DNA from: Chitinophaga sp. SYP-B3965
GTDB taxonomy: Bacteria; Bacteroidota; Bacteroidia; Chitinophagales; Chitinophagaceae
Reading direction: 5' to 3'
DNA: 64,000 nucleotides
Assembly: GCF_009647655.1 (NCBI RefSeq)
Contig: NZ_WJFD01000002.1
Coordinates: forward strand, 1 to 64,000
Numbering within the stretch: position 1 is the stretch's first letter; each line of letters starts with the position of its first letter. Under the pieces are notes generated by a model, which did no database searches, was not told the origin of the DNA, and saw nothing but the letters and a program-made list of their open reading frames with translations. Below are positions 36,196 to 45,145 of the stretch, piece by piece. The translations under genes were made by a program, and so were the position numbers.

Positions 36196-37080
36196 TTATT
36201 CAGCAGGGACTATTACCTGTAATGCACCTGCTGCTATGCGAAAATACACTGTTTTTCCATTGGTCAAAGGCACTGCATCCCCATCTACCTGTAAACAATT
36301 CAGATCATCACTACTTACTTCAATTTCCTTGCCGGTTAAGTGTTCCTTGTACCGGCTTTCGTCAAGACTGCCGCGGAGTGAATGAAGGCTTAATGGCAGC
36401 AGATCCCAGAAGCGCAAAGGAGGTATGAGGCAGATATCCAGCAAACCATCAAAAACATTGGCTTTGGGGGCCAGTTTGAATTCATAGCCAAACTGGTTCC
36501 CGTTGGCTACCGTCATCAGAAAAGCTTTTTGTGACTTCTCCTCCCCGTCTATTTTAATAGAATAGGCTGCAGGTTTATAACTGGTGAAACCTCCAATTAC
36601 CAGCCGTGCGTAATTAACAAGGCCGCGCTTTTTGCTGTGTCTGAAACGGTCTGCAATAAGAGCATCGAAACCAACTCCTGCATTGCTTAGAAAAAGGTGT
36701 TCATTGGCAAAACCTGCATCCATGGGTTTTCTTACACCATTGGCCACTATCTGCAAAGCAGCTGTGGCATCCAGCGGAATGCGGAGTGCGCGGGCCAGGC
36801 CATTGCCACTGCCCAAAGGGATAATGGCCAGTGCTGTTCTGGAACCTAAAAGACCTTGTGCAATTTCATTAATGGAACCATCGCCGCCTACAGCCACAAC
36901 AGTATCCACGCCCCGTTGAACAGCTTCACGGGCAAGATCTGTTCCATGACCCAGGTATTGCAGGTAAGTGGTTTCTACAGTAAACAGGTCCGCAGGGAGC
37001 TGTTGCCGGATCGCAGCGCCTAATCGCTTTTCACGATCGGTACCGGCTTTGCGGTTGATGATGATCAGGATCTTCCTCAA
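36196..37080 (-). CDS. Diacylglycerol/sphingoid-type lipid kinase (DagK/YegS family)
   Basis: The 294-residue enzyme has the family's nucleotide loop GGDGSINEIAQGLLG (from residue 65) and the PLGSGNGLARAL motif (88-99), followed by the beta-sandwich C-terminal domain with NGNQFGYEFKLAPKA and FDGLLDICLI. Such kinases phosphorylate diacylglycerol or related lipids at the membrane; in Bacteroidota, which make sphingolipids, a sphingoid or ceramide substrate is also possible (inference). The start is TTG at 37080, since no in-frame ATG precedes the conserved N-terminus. It is five bases from nadC upstream and eleven from the SUI1 gene downstream. Confidence 0.9.
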   Translation of the reverse strand: MRKILIIINRKAGTDREKRLGAAIRQQLPADLFTVETTYLQYLGHGTDLAREAVQRGVDTVVAVGGDGSINEIAQGLLGSRTALAIIPLGSGNGLARALRIPLDATAALQIVANGVRKPMDAGFANEHLFLSNAGVGFDALIADRFRHSKKRGLVNYARLVIGGFTSYKPAAYSIKIDGEEKSQKAFLMTVANGNQFGYEFKLAPKANVFDGLLDICLIPPLRFWDLLPLSLHSLRGSLDESRYKEHLTGKEIEVSSDDLNCLQVDGDAVPLTNGKTVYFRIAAGALQVIVPAE

Positions 37081-37085
37081 AAGAA

Positions 37086-37946
37086 TTATTTATTGGGGTG
37101 GATAACTGCTTTCAGGCTCAGGTCGAGACTTACGGCATGATGAATAATAGCACCCACGGACACGAAATCCACACCTGTTTTTGCATAGGCTTCCACATTG
37201 GCTAAAGTGATGCCGCCGGAAGCTTCTGTTTCATATTTACCGTTGATGAGTTCCAGCGCTGCGGGAATTTGTGCTGGTGTGAAATTATCCAGCATGATGC
37301 GGTGTACTTGTCCAACAGTGAGTATTTCTTTTACATCTTCCAGGCTTCGCGCTTCTACTTCTATTTGCAGGTTCAGGCCGTTTTTGTTCAGGTAATCCAC
37401 CACGTTATTTACGGCGGGGGTAATACCTCCGCAGAAATCAATGTGGTTATCTTTCAGCATCACCATATCGTAAAGGCCCATCCGATGATTCACACCACCA
37501 CCGATGCGTACGGCTTCTTTTTCCAGCATGCGGAAATTGGGCGTGGTTTTGCGGGTGTCCAGCACTTTGGTATGATATCCTTTCAGGCGATCTGTATATT
37601 GGCGGGTGAGGGTGGCAATACCACTCATGCGTTGCATGCAATTCAGCACAAGGCGTTCCGCCATGAGTAAAGTATGTACGGCAGCATCTACTTCAAAAGC
37701 CAGTTCGCCGGGCTGCATGGCATCTCCATCCTTTTTAAAGAGGCGGAATTCCGTGAACATATCCAGGTAGCGGAAAACGGCTTCTGCTACTTCCATCCCT
37801 GCAAGGATGCCGGCTTCCTTGATCTTCAGCTGAGCGGTCCCCTTTGCGGTAGGGGGAATAGAAGCCATGGTACTATGGTCTCCGTTGCCGATATCTTCTG
37901 CCAGCGCGCTGCTGATAAAGTTGATCAATGCTTCTTTTTGTAACAT
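37086..37946 (-). CDS. nadC: Nicotinate-nucleotide pyrophosphorylase (carboxylating)
   Basis: NadC converts quinolinate and PRPP to nicotinate mononucleotide in de novo NAD synthesis. The 286-residue protein has the N-terminal LAEDIGNGDHST motif, the catalytic-domain signatures LNCMQRMSGIATLT, KVLDTRKTTPNFRMLEKEAV and GGGVNHRMGLYDMVMLKDNH, and the C-terminal EVEARSLEDV and GGITLANVEAYAKTGVDFVSVG. The ATG at 37946 is chosen because the conserved helix LINFISSALAEDIG follows at the right distance; an earlier ATG at 38012 overlaps the upstream terminator. It leads the operon nadC-dagK-SUI1. Confidence 0.97.
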   Translation of the reverse strand: MLQKEALINFISSALAEDIGNGDHSTMASIPPTAKGTAQLKIKEAGILAGMEVAEAVFRYLDMFTEFRLFKKDGDAMQPGELAFEVDAAVHTLLMAERLVLNCMQRMSGIATLTRQYTDRLKGYHTKVLDTRKTTPNFRMLEKEAVRIGGGVNHRMGLYDMVMLKDNHIDFCGGITPAVNNVVDYLNKNGLNLQIEVEARSLEDVKEILTVGQVHRIMLDNFTPAQIPAALELINGKYETEASGGITLANVEAYAKTGVDFVSVGAIIHHAVSLDLSLKAVIHPNK

Positions 37947-38010
37947 GTAAACTGCTGGTTTGAAATATTGCCGCAAGTTACGAAATCCCTTTTGAGATAA
38001 ACCGCTGCAC

Positions 38011-38038
38011 AAAAAAGGCCGCCTTGCGGCAGCCTTTC
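38011..38038 (-). terminator. Terminator of the DUF4783 gene
   Basis: On the minus strand AAAGGCTGCCGC, a short loop and GCGGCCTTTTTT form a stem with one bulge and a T-run, 30 bases after the DUF4783 stop. Confidence 0.75.
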
Positions 38039-38067
38039 AGTCTCTCTTTTCTTAAGCTAAATTTCCG

Positions 38068-38463
38068 TTATTTATTTTCGAAGCGTAATTCATTCAGTAC
38101 AAACGTTGTTCCTTTCTTTTGAAGAAAAAATGAGATGCGGAAACTTCCGGTAGAAGTAACCAGGGTACCTACGCCAAAGAATCCACTGCCTTCCTGACCA
38201 CCTTTGTGGATGATCTCGAAAGACTTAACATTGTTCTTGCTGAAAAAATCCTTCAAAATGATCTCGGCTTGTGCCTTACTGTAGGAATTTGACTTTCCCA
38301 TCATGTTGATCTCCACCGTGTTATCCAGATTTTTTCCTAAGCTGGCGGCATCCCCTTGCTTGATGGCGCTGATCACATCTTCAAATGGCCCGGCCATCAT
38401 CGTGAAAGCCGTAAACATTCCACACGCTATCAAAACACCCAGCGCAAAGATTAACTTTTTCAT
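38068..38463 (-). CDS. DUF4783 family secreted protein
   Basis: The 131-residue protein has a signal peptide (MKKLIFALGVLIACGMFTAF) and a small NTF2-like alpha/beta domain. Recognisable segments are FEDVISAIKQGDAASLGKNL, SYSKAQAEIILKDFF and FFGVGTLVTSTGSFRISFFL. It matches DUF4783, a Bacteroidota family of unknown function with periplasmic or surface location. The ATG at 38463 is supported by the promoter at 38512-38540, which lies inside the longer alternative reading from 38514. It is a single-gene unit located between gpmI (divergent) and nadC. Confidence 0.85.
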   Translation of the reverse strand: MKKLIFALGVLIACGMFTAFTMMAGPFEDVISAIKQGDAASLGKNLDNTVEINMMGKSNSYSKAQAEIILKDFFSKNNVKSFEIIHKGGQEGSGFFGVGTLVTSTGSFRISFFLQKKGTTFVLNELRFENK

Positions 38464-38511
38464 TATCCGTTTTTTAAATCGAACTATACTTTTATCAACT
38501 GTAGCAGGTGC

Positions 38512-38540
38512 CAAAATTATGCCAAATTGCTGATGTTCAA
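38512..38540 (-). promoter_or_regulatory. Putative promoter of the DUF4783 gene
   Basis: TAATTTTG (38512-38519, minus strand) matches TAnnTTTG and has a TTG (38538-38540) 18 bases upstream. This is one of the best promoter matches in the window. Confidence 0.6.
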
Positions 38541-38699
38541 TAATATCCCATCATTGTGCTATGACCACCCAAGGCATTTTATTCTAAATAATTGATATAT
38601 GTGTAGTTGGCCATTTCTGAAAAATTTAACCCTTAAAAGGGATGTTATTATTAATTTCACGACCCGATTCATTCATAACACACAACGGACAAAAATTGT

Positions 38700-40223
38700 A
38701 TGGAAAACAAAAGAGCGATCCTGGTCATCATGGACGGCTGGGGACAGGGACAAATTCCTGCCGCAGACGCTATAGCACACGCAAATACTCCCTTTGTAGA
38801 TAGTTTATATGAGCAATATCCGCATGGCAAGCTGATCACCTGTGGTGAGCAGGTAGGCCTTCCGGATGGCCAGATGGGCAATTCTGAAGTAGGGCATCTC
38901 AATATTGGCGCAGGCCGCATTGTATATCAGGAGCTGCAACGCATCAATGTTGCCGTACGCAGCGGAGAACTGGCAGCCAGCAAAACATTGCAGGCTTCTA
39001 TGGATTATGCGCTGAACAACGATAAGGCCCTTCACCTGATAGGTCTTGTGAGCGACGGCGGCGTGCATTCTCATATCTCTCATCTGAAAGCCCTCACCAG
39101 TATTGCGCATCAGCGCGGATTGAAAAAGGTATTCATCCATGCATTTACAGATGGCCGCGATACGGATCCTAAAGGTGGCTTTGCTTACCTGGAGGACCTG
39201 CAACAACATCTGCAACAAACCACGGGACAAATTGCTTCTGTTACAGGACGCTATTATGCCATGGACCGTGATAAACGCTGGGAGCGTGTAAAACTGGCTT
39301 ACGATGCCATGGTGCATGGTACAGGTACTCCAACACAAAATGCTCCGCTGGCGGTGAAAGCTTCTTACGCAGAGGGCGTAACGGATGAATTCATTAAACC
39401 GATCATTACGGTAAATGACCAGCAACAGCCTATTGCCACTATCAAAGAAGGCGATGCGGTACTGTGCTTCAATTTCAGAACAGACCGCTGCCGCGAGATC
39501 ACGGAAGTGCTCACGCAGGAAGCTTTCCCTGACTTTGGCATGTTCCCGCTGGCATTGAACTATACTACCATGACGGAGTATGATAAATCTTACCGGGGTG
39601 TACATATCATTTTTGATACTGACAACCTGGTGATGACCTTGGGAGAAGTACTCGAAAAACATGGTAAAACCCAGATCCGCATTGCGGAAACGGAAAAATA
39701 TCCGCACGTTTCTTTCTTCTTCTCAGGTGGCCGTGAAAATCCATTTATTGGTGAAAGGCGCTTACTGGCCCCCTCTCCTAAAGTGGCCACTTATGACCTG
39801 AAACCGGAAATGAGTGCAAATGAACTGGCGGACCTGATCGTTCCTGAGCTGGAACAAAGGACCACTGATTTCATTGTACTCAATTTCGCCAATGCAGACA
39901 TGGTGGGGCATACAGGGGTATGGCCTGCTGTGATCAAAGCGGTAGAAACGGTGGATGCCTGTGTGGCAAAAGTGGTGACCACTGCCCTGCTGAATGATTA
40001 TGTGATCTTCCTCACGGCAGACCACGGGAATGCGGATTTCATGATCAATGAGGATGGCACTCCCAATACGGCGCATTCTCTGAACCCGGTGCCTTTCTTT
40101 ATAATCAGCCAGGATTTCAAAGGAGATGTGAAAGATGGTAAACTGGGCGATATCGCTCCTACTATCCTCCATTTTATGGGTCTTCCCATTCCGCCTGAAA
40201 TGACCGGCAACCTGTTGGTTTAA
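38700..40223 (+). CDS. gpmI: 2,3-bisphosphoglycerate-independent phosphoglycerate mutase
   Basis: GpmI interconverts 3- and 2-phosphoglycerate in glycolysis and gluconeogenesis using two Mn ions. The 507-residue enzyme has the alkaline-phosphatase-fold metal site Asp12 (VIMDGWG), the nucleophile Ser62 in GNSEVGHLNIGAGR, the inserted transferase domain with HAFTDGRDTDP and RYYAMDRDKRW, and the second metal cluster NFANADMVGHTG and TADHGNAD. All are intact and the length is standard. The start ATG at 38700 leaves the usual MENKRAILVIMDG N-terminus. A strong terminator follows. Expression is probably constitutive; no clear -7 box was found. Confidence 0.98.
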   Translation: MENKRAILVIMDGWGQGQIPAADAIAHANTPFVDSLYEQYPHGKLITCGEQVGLPDGQMGNSEVGHLNIGAGRIVYQELQRINVAVRSGELAASKTLQASMDYALNNDKALHLIGLVSDGGVHSHISHLKALTSIAHQRGLKKVFIHAFTDGRDTDPKGGFAYLEDLQQHLQQTTGQIASVTGRYYAMDRDKRWERVKLAYDAMVHGTGTPTQNAPLAVKASYAEGVTDEFIKPIITVNDQQQPIATIKEGDAVLCFNFRTDRCREITEVLTQEAFPDFGMFPLALNYTTMTEYDKSYRGVHIIFDTDNLVMTLGEVLEKHGKTQIRIAETEKYPHVSFFFSGGRENPFIGERRLLAPSPKVATYDLKPEMSANELADLIVPELEQRTTDFIVLNFANADMVGHTGVWPAVIKAVETVDACVAKVVTTALLNDYVIFLTADHGNADFMINEDGTPNTAHSLNPVPFFIISQDFKGDVKDGKLGDIAPTILHFMGLPIPPEMTGNLLV

Positions 40224-40243
40224 AATCATCTTTTTATCTAAGG

Positions 40244-40286
40244 GAGTTGAGTTGCTGACTGTTGCAACTCAACTCTTTATATTTTA
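40244..40286 (+). terminator. Terminator of gpmI
   Basis: GAGTTGAGTTGC (40244-40255) pairs exactly with GCAACTCAACTC (40264-40275), followed by a T-rich stretch. Confidence 0.8.
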
Positions 40287-40342
40287 GCCCCCCTGTAACT
40301 TTTTTCTCCCCGCCCCCGTTTTACTTTCAAATCCATCCCCCT

Positions 40343-41632
40343 ATGCGTACCATGCTGTTTAAATTCCCTGTTATCATTGCCGGTTTGCTGGCTTTTGGTG
40401 GGTGTGTAAAGGAAAAGTGCAGCAGGATCACCACTAAAACGATCTATACGCCCATACTTATGGCAGAAGCAGATTACTGGGCAAGTGTAAAAACGGAAGC
40501 GCCCCAGGAAATCGGTCAACCGGGAAAGATCTATGTTAAGGACCAGTTTATTTATGTAAATGAGCCCTACAAAGGCGTCCATATCATAGACAACAGCAAT
40601 CCCCGGTCGCCAAAAAATGTGGCGTTCCTGAATATCAGGGGAAACGTGGATATCGCTATCAAGGGGAATACTTTATATGCGGACAGTTATGCTGACCTCG
40701 CGGTATTTAATATCAGCGATCCGCTTCATATCGCGTTCAGCAAAAAACTGGACGGTGTGGTCAATTACCCGGTGAATGCAGCAGGATTAATGATGGGCCA
40801 GTCTGTGAGGAACAATGATTCGATGGTGGTTGGCTATAACACCAGGGATACTACTTACCCCTGTGATTGTGAGGATAAGGAAGGTCTTATTATGTACGAT
40901 AACATGGGGTATAAACTTAATTCTGCCAGTTATTCTGCTACTGCCCAGGCAGGCGGAGGTACCGGAAAAGGTGGATCCATGGCTCGTTTTACGATTGCTA
41001 AAGATTATTTATATACGGTAAACTGGAACGCGCTGAAAGCTTTTGATGTGAGCGATGCGGCTAATCCGGTGCATAAAGGGGAACAAAATGTTGGCATAGG
41101 CGGTATTGAAACGATCTTCCCATATGGCGAATATCTTTTTATAGGCAGCACCACCGCGATGTATATCTATGATATCATCAATCCTGCTGCTCCGCAGAGA
41201 CGTTCTTCCGTTACGCATTTCAAGGCCTGCGATCCTGTTGTGGTAGAAGGAACAAAAGCTTATGTAACCGTGAGAAGTGGCAGCAACTGTGGTGGCAATA
41301 TTAATGAGCTGATGGTGTTTGATATTTCCAATGTAGACCAGCCGGTGAAACTGGCCAGCTACCAAATGAAGAATCCGTTTGGCCTGGGTGTGAGTAACGG
41401 ACGGTTGTTCATCTGTGAAGGCACTTTTGGATTACGGTTCATGCAGGGTACTGATGTCACCAAAATCAGCACCACCAAACTGATTGAAGGGATCAATACT
41501 TACGATGTAATACCATATGACAATAACCAGCATTTGCTGGTAAGTGCGGCGGATGGGGTGTATCAATATGATTACACCGCCATGAACAACCCGGTATTGC
41601 TGAGTAAGATCAACGTAAAAAACCGCCCTTAA
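40343..41632 (+). CDS. LVIVD-repeat beta-propeller lipoprotein
   Basis: From the ATG at 40343 the 430-residue protein has a lipoprotein signal ending in LAFGGC. A series of LVIVD-type propeller repeats follows, each with a D-I-S-x-x-x-x-P turn: VHIIDNSNPRSPKNVAFLNI, LAVFNISDPLHIAF, LKAFDVSDAANPVHKGEQNV, MYIYDIINPAAPQRR and LMVFDISNVDQPVKLASYQM. The family is thought to mediate binding at the cell surface, but its function is undetermined. The TTYPCDCEDKEG segment has a cysteine pair unusual for the repeats. The earlier in-frame ATG at 40262 lies within the gpmI terminator and was rejected. Confidence 0.85.
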   Translation: MRTMLFKFPVIIAGLLAFGGCVKEKCSRITTKTIYTPILMAEADYWASVKTEAPQEIGQPGKIYVKDQFIYVNEPYKGVHIIDNSNPRSPKNVAFLNIRGNVDIAIKGNTLYADSYADLAVFNISDPLHIAFSKKLDGVVNYPVNAAGLMMGQSVRNNDSMVVGYNTRDTTYPCDCEDKEGLIMYDNMGYKLNSASYSATAQAGGGTGKGGSMARFTIAKDYLYTVNWNALKAFDVSDAANPVHKGEQNVGIGGIETIFPYGEYLFIGSTTAMYIYDIINPAAPQRRSSVTHFKACDPVVVEGTKAYVTVRSGSNCGGNINELMVFDISNVDQPVKLASYQMKNPFGLGVSNGRLFICEGTFGLRFMQGTDVTKISTTKLIEGINTYDVIPYDNNQHLLVSAADGVYQYDYTAMNNPVLLSKINVKNRP

Positions 41633-41715
41633 CAAGGCTACACATAACTTATCCAACGAATTGGTCGCCATGGCCAATAATTTTAGTGCTCTCGACAGAT
41701 TTGCTCATGCATCAG

Positions 41716-41746
41716 ATGCGCCGTTTTCACGGCGCATTATTTTTTT
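41716..41746 (+). terminator. Terminator of the LVIVD gene
   Basis: ATGCGCCGT, a TTTC loop, ACGGCGCAT, then a T-rich tract. Confidence 0.8.
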
Positions 41747-41769
41747 ATGGGGGATTGTGGATTCACCAT

Positions 41770-41777
41770 TAAATTTG
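41770..41777 (+). promoter_or_regulatory. Possible -7 element immediately before the lipoprotein gene
   Basis: TAAATTTG matches TAnnTTTG and ends six bases before the ATG at 41784, implying a leaderless or nearly leaderless transcript if used. Confidence 0.35.
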
Positions 41778-41783
41778 CCAGAT

Positions 41784-42356
41784 ATGAGACCATTGTTATT
41801 GTGTATGTTAATTGGCATGGCGGGTTGCAATCTTCAGCAGGAGAAACCGACTATCGCAGCAAAAGACACCAGTTACCGCGCACTTGGCAATTATTGCCTG
41901 GAAGAGATTGCCCGTTTAAAAGCAGAGCAGGTGCAGCTGACCAAAATTGTGCGGCTCAACGGCATTACGGATTCTGTAAGAACGAAGAACAGTGCCACAC
42001 TGGAACAACTGTTCCGGCCACTGATGGATGCAGATGTGAGCAAACCCTCGCTTTCAGATGCTTATTCCCGGGATACCATTGCTAATCAGTTAGGGACAGA
42101 CACTACTTTCATCTTTCTTTCAAAAGGAAAACAAACACGCCCACACCAGCTGATCCTGGATGTGGACAAACAGGGCCAAATCAAAACAGCTCACGTTACC
42201 GCCTTTACCTCCAACCTCATATATGAATACCGGCAGGAAGTATTTTACGAACGTAACAAACAGTTAAGGGTAACGACTTATCAAAAGATCGTTTTCATGA
42301 AACCGGAGAATATGGAAGTAATTACACTCTTCCATCCTTCAACGCATAAGATATGA
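41784..42356 (+). CDS. Hypothetical lipoprotein upstream of uvrC
   Basis: I do not recognise a named family. The 190-residue protein starts with a lipoprotein signal (MRPLLLCMLIGMAGC, Cys15) and then a helix-rich region (RALGNYCLEEIARLKAEQVQ). A beta-rich C-terminal half includes TTFIFLSKGKQTRPHQLILD and a strongly basic YERNKQLRVTTYQKIVFMK. It is probably an outer-membrane or periplasmic lipoprotein. Its stop overlaps the uvrC start (ATGA), so the two genes are very likely translated from one message, although no functional link to repair is evident. The longer reading from 41661 runs through the preceding terminator and was rejected. Confidence 0.75.
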   Translation: MRPLLLCMLIGMAGCNLQQEKPTIAAKDTSYRALGNYCLEEIARLKAEQVQLTKIVRLNGITDSVRTKNSATLEQLFRPLMDADVSKPSLSDAYSRDTIANQLGTDTTFIFLSKGKQTRPHQLILDVDKQGQIKTAHVTAFTSNLIYEYRQEVFYERNKQLRVTTYQKIVFMKPENMEVITLFHPSTHKI

Positions 42357-44164
42357 CAGCAGCGGAATTTCAACAGGTAGTACATACATTACCCACGGAT
42401 GCCGGGATCTACAAGTATTTTGGAGCAGACGGGGAACTACTCTATATCGGGAAGGCCAAGAGCCTCCGGAAGAGGGTGAGTTCTTATTTTGTTAAAAACC
42501 ACGATAACTATAAAACGCGCAAACTGGTGGAAACGATCCACCATATAGAATTTACGATCGTTGATTCCGAACAGGATGCTTTTTTGCTGGAAAACTCCCT
42601 GATTAAACAGTTCCAGCCCAAGTACAACATCAACCTGAAGGATGATAAAACGTATCCCTTCATTGTTATCAAACATGAACCCTATCCCCGCATCTTCTTA
42701 ACCCGCCGCATTATCCGGGATGGTTCTGAATACCTTGGTCCTTTTACTTCTGTGGGCCGTGTGCGCGAAGTACTGGAACTGATCAGATACAGTATTCCTT
42801 TGCGTACCTGCAGCCTCAATCTCAGCCAGCAGAACATCAACAAAGGTAAAATGAAGGTTTGCCTGGAATATCACCTGGGCAACTGTAAAGGGCCCTGTGA
42901 AGGATTGCAGACGGAAGAAGATTACCGCGAAGGTTTGCAGCAGGTAAAGGAGATCCTGCGGGGCAACCTCACACCGGTGCTCAATATTTTCCGCAACCGC
43001 ATGCAGGAACATGCCGGTAATATGGAATTTGAGAAGGCTGAAATAGAACGAAAGAAGATAGAAAGCCTGCAGGCTTATAAAGCGCGGTCTGCCATTGTGA
43101 GTGCTACAGTGGGGAATGTAGATGTGTTCACCATCCTGAGCGAAGGTAATTTTGCTTATGTGAATTACCTGCGTGTATTGAATGGCACTATCGTAGATAC
43201 TAAAACGGTAACGCTGGAAAAGAAACTGGAAGAATCTGATGAAGAAGTGATGGCCTATGCCATTGCTTATCTGCGGGAAGCTTTCCAGAGCCTTGCGCGG
43301 GAGATCATTTTACCTTTTGCGGTGGAATTTCCGGAAGAAGGTGTTGCTGTTACTATTCCGAAGGGGGGTGATAAAAAGAAACTGCTGGACCTTTCCGCCA
43401 AAAACGTTAATTATTTCCGTGAAGAACTCATGAAGAAAAAGATGTTGCAGCTGGAAGGGAAAAGTGATATGGAAAAGAAGAAGGTGCTTTACCAGTTGCA
43501 GGCCGATCTTGAACTGCAGGACCTTCCCCTGCATATTGAGTGTTTTGATAACTCTAACTTCCAGGGCAGTTATCCTGTTTCGGCCTGTGTGGTATTTAAA
43601 GAGGGCGTGGCTTCCAAAAAGGATTACCGCCACTTCAATATTAAAACGGTGGAAGGCATTAATGACTTTGCTTCCATGACGGAAGTAGTTTACCGCCGTT
43701 ATCATCGTTTATTGGCAGAACAGCAGCCGTTACCACAACTGGTGATCATAGATGGTGGTAAAGGTCAGTTAGGTGCAGCGATGGAGAGTATTAACAAACT
43801 GGGACTGATCGGCAGCATGACGGTGGTTGGCCTTGCCAAAAATGAAGAGGAGATCTTTTTTCCGGGGGATAAGGAGAGTGTTAAACTTCCTTACGACAGT
43901 GAAAGCCTGAAACTGATCCGGCGTATCCGGGATGAAGTGCATCGCTTTGGTATCACGTTCCATCGGTTAAAGAGAAGTAAAGGCACTTTCAAGAATGAGC
44001 TGGAGGAGATCAGGGGGATTGGTGAAAGTACGGCTACACAGTTGTTGCAAACGTTCCGTTCTGTTAATAAAGTAAGGCAATCTTCTATGGAGGAATTAGT
44101 GAAGGAAGTGGGGCAAAAAAAGGCGCAGCTGATCTGGCAACATTTTCATGAAAAGGAAAAATAA
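42353..44164 (+). CDS. uvrC: UvrABC system protein C (excinuclease subunit)
   Basis: UvrC makes both incisions around bulky DNA lesions after UvrAB recognition. The 603-residue protein has the GIY-YIG nuclease domain at the N-terminus (AGIYKYFGADGELLYIGKAK, about 17-36), the zinc/iron-region cysteines in TCSLNLS and MKVCLEYHLGNCKGPCEG, the UVR domain (MEFEKAEIERKKIESLQ, about 223-240), the RNase H-like nuclease domain (about 380-520, IECFDNSNFQGSYPVSACVV and LVIIDGGKGQLGAA), and a C-terminal helix-hairpin-helix (LEEIRGIGESTATQLLQTF). All catalytic motifs are present. It overlaps the upstream lipoprotein gene by four bases. Confidence 0.97.
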   Translation: MTAAEFQQVVHTLPTDAGIYKYFGADGELLYIGKAKSLRKRVSSYFVKNHDNYKTRKLVETIHHIEFTIVDSEQDAFLLENSLIKQFQPKYNINLKDDKTYPFIVIKHEPYPRIFLTRRIIRDGSEYLGPFTSVGRVREVLELIRYSIPLRTCSLNLSQQNINKGKMKVCLEYHLGNCKGPCEGLQTEEDYREGLQQVKEILRGNLTPVLNIFRNRMQEHAGNMEFEKAEIERKKIESLQAYKARSAIVSATVGNVDVFTILSEGNFAYVNYLRVLNGTIVDTKTVTLEKKLEESDEEVMAYAIAYLREAFQSLAREIILPFAVEFPEEGVAVTIPKGGDKKKLLDLSAKNVNYFREELMKKKMLQLEGKSDMEKKKVLYQLQADLELQDLPLHIECFDNSNFQGSYPVSACVVFKEGVASKKDYRHFNIKTVEGINDFASMTEVVYRRYHRLLAEQQPLPQLVIIDGGKGQLGAAMESINKLGLIGSMTVVGLAKNEEEIFFPGDKESVKLPYDSESLKLIRRIRDEVHRFGITFHRLKRSKGTFKNELEEIRGIGESTATQLLQTFRSVNKVRQSSMEELVKEVGQKKAQLIWQHFHEKEK

Positions 44165-44446
44165 GAAGGCGGGACTTACGTTAATTGAGAGAGCCCGGTT
44201 TGAGAACCAGGCTCCTTTCCCCAAGTTAACCATTAAAAGACACAGATTTATTTTTGAATTCCGGTGATGACCGGAAGATTCGGCGATGTCATTTTCCGCA
44301 CACTTTCTCCCCTTCCTTCCGCTTACTAAAGTAGGATTCGCATCGTATAACATTTGTTAAGAATTTGTTATCGGTCAAAAATAGTGGCATGCATTAAACC
44401 CTCTCCCAATAAGGGTTTACGGCTGTTTTTTCAACAGCAGTAGTTA

Positions 44447-45073
44447 TTAACCAACATTCTCCTGCAGGTACTGCATAGATATCGCAGTGAAGCCTCCGCC
44501 GCCATATGCAAGCATGGCCCGAAGTGCTTGTAACATGTGTCTTTGTTCATGTGCGATGAGGAAACGGAAAGTATCTCCGGCGGACATTTTGATCAAACGT
44601 GTTAATGTAGTAGGTACGCGGAAATGCCCGATATCAGTGAATCCTGCGCGACGCAAAAGTTCCAGCATCTGTTCCTGCTGCGAAATAAATTCACTGATCA
44701 CCAATGCTGCATCGGGTTGAGGTTCCGGGCGATATCCCTGGGGTGCCTGCATGCGTGCCCGCAAAGCGCCATCCGGCTTGGGTTGCATGAGATTAGTAAA
44801 GTAGTTTCCTAACCATCCGCTACGGAATAATGGTTTTGCAGGAATGCCCTGCTGCTCTCCTTTGCTAATTACTTTATGCAGTTGCGGTAAGTAATGATGC
44901 CCATAGCTGTTGAGATGATCGAGACACTGGATCACACTCCAGCTGCCGGGAGCAGGCTGTTGCAATAACACGGCATGTGGTTGTTGCTGAATACGCGTGC
45001 GCATTACCTGCAGCAGATTGTTCACATCATTGCTGAGGTCTTCTAATAAAGTAGTAGCGTTAAATGTGGGCAT
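44447..45073 (-). CDS. DinB-like family protein
   Basis: The protein, 208 residues from the ATG at 45073, has the four-helix DinB/YfiT fold. Its histidines are spaced for metal binding (WSVIQCLDHLNSYGHHYLPQ and FRFLIAHEQRHMLQALRAML). Proteins of this fold include metal-dependent thiol-S-transferases, but substrates of most members are unknown. It lies 72 bases downstream of a Crp-family regulator on the same strand, a frequent pairing in Bacteroidota, and has its own -7-like element. A longer start at 45100 would overlap that element. Confidence 0.85.
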   Translation of the reverse strand: MPTFNATTLLEDLSNDVNNLLQVMRTRIQQQPHAVLLQQPAPGSWSVIQCLDHLNSYGHHYLPQLHKVISKGEQQGIPAKPLFRSGWLGNYFTNLMQPKPDGALRARMQAPQGYRPEPQPDAALVISEFISQQEQMLELLRRAGFTDIGHFRVPTTLTRLIKMSAGDTFRFLIAHEQRHMLQALRAMLAYGGGGFTAISMQYLQENVG

Positions 45074-45097
45074 ATTTGTATTGTTTAAATTCTGGTA

Positions 45098-45105
45098 CAA
45101 AATTA
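45098..45105 (-). promoter_or_regulatory. Putative -7 element of the DinB gene
   Basis: TAATTTTG on the minus strand fits TAnnTTTG and lies 24 bases before the ATG at 45073. No -33 element was found. Confidence 0.4.
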
Positions 45106-45145
45106 CGCCTTGTGATTATTGGAAATCTTGGCGCAGGCAAAGATT

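Noticed and set aside
38805..39707. 300-codon open frame on the minus strand
   Set aside because: Antisense to gpmI and without domain features or start context.
44165..44446. Hairpins in the uvrC-DinB gap (44191-44214 and a perfect TTCCGGT/ACCGGAA stem at 44259-44276)
   Set aside because: Neither is followed by a T-run and no RNA family is recognisable; they were not called as terminators or ncRNA.
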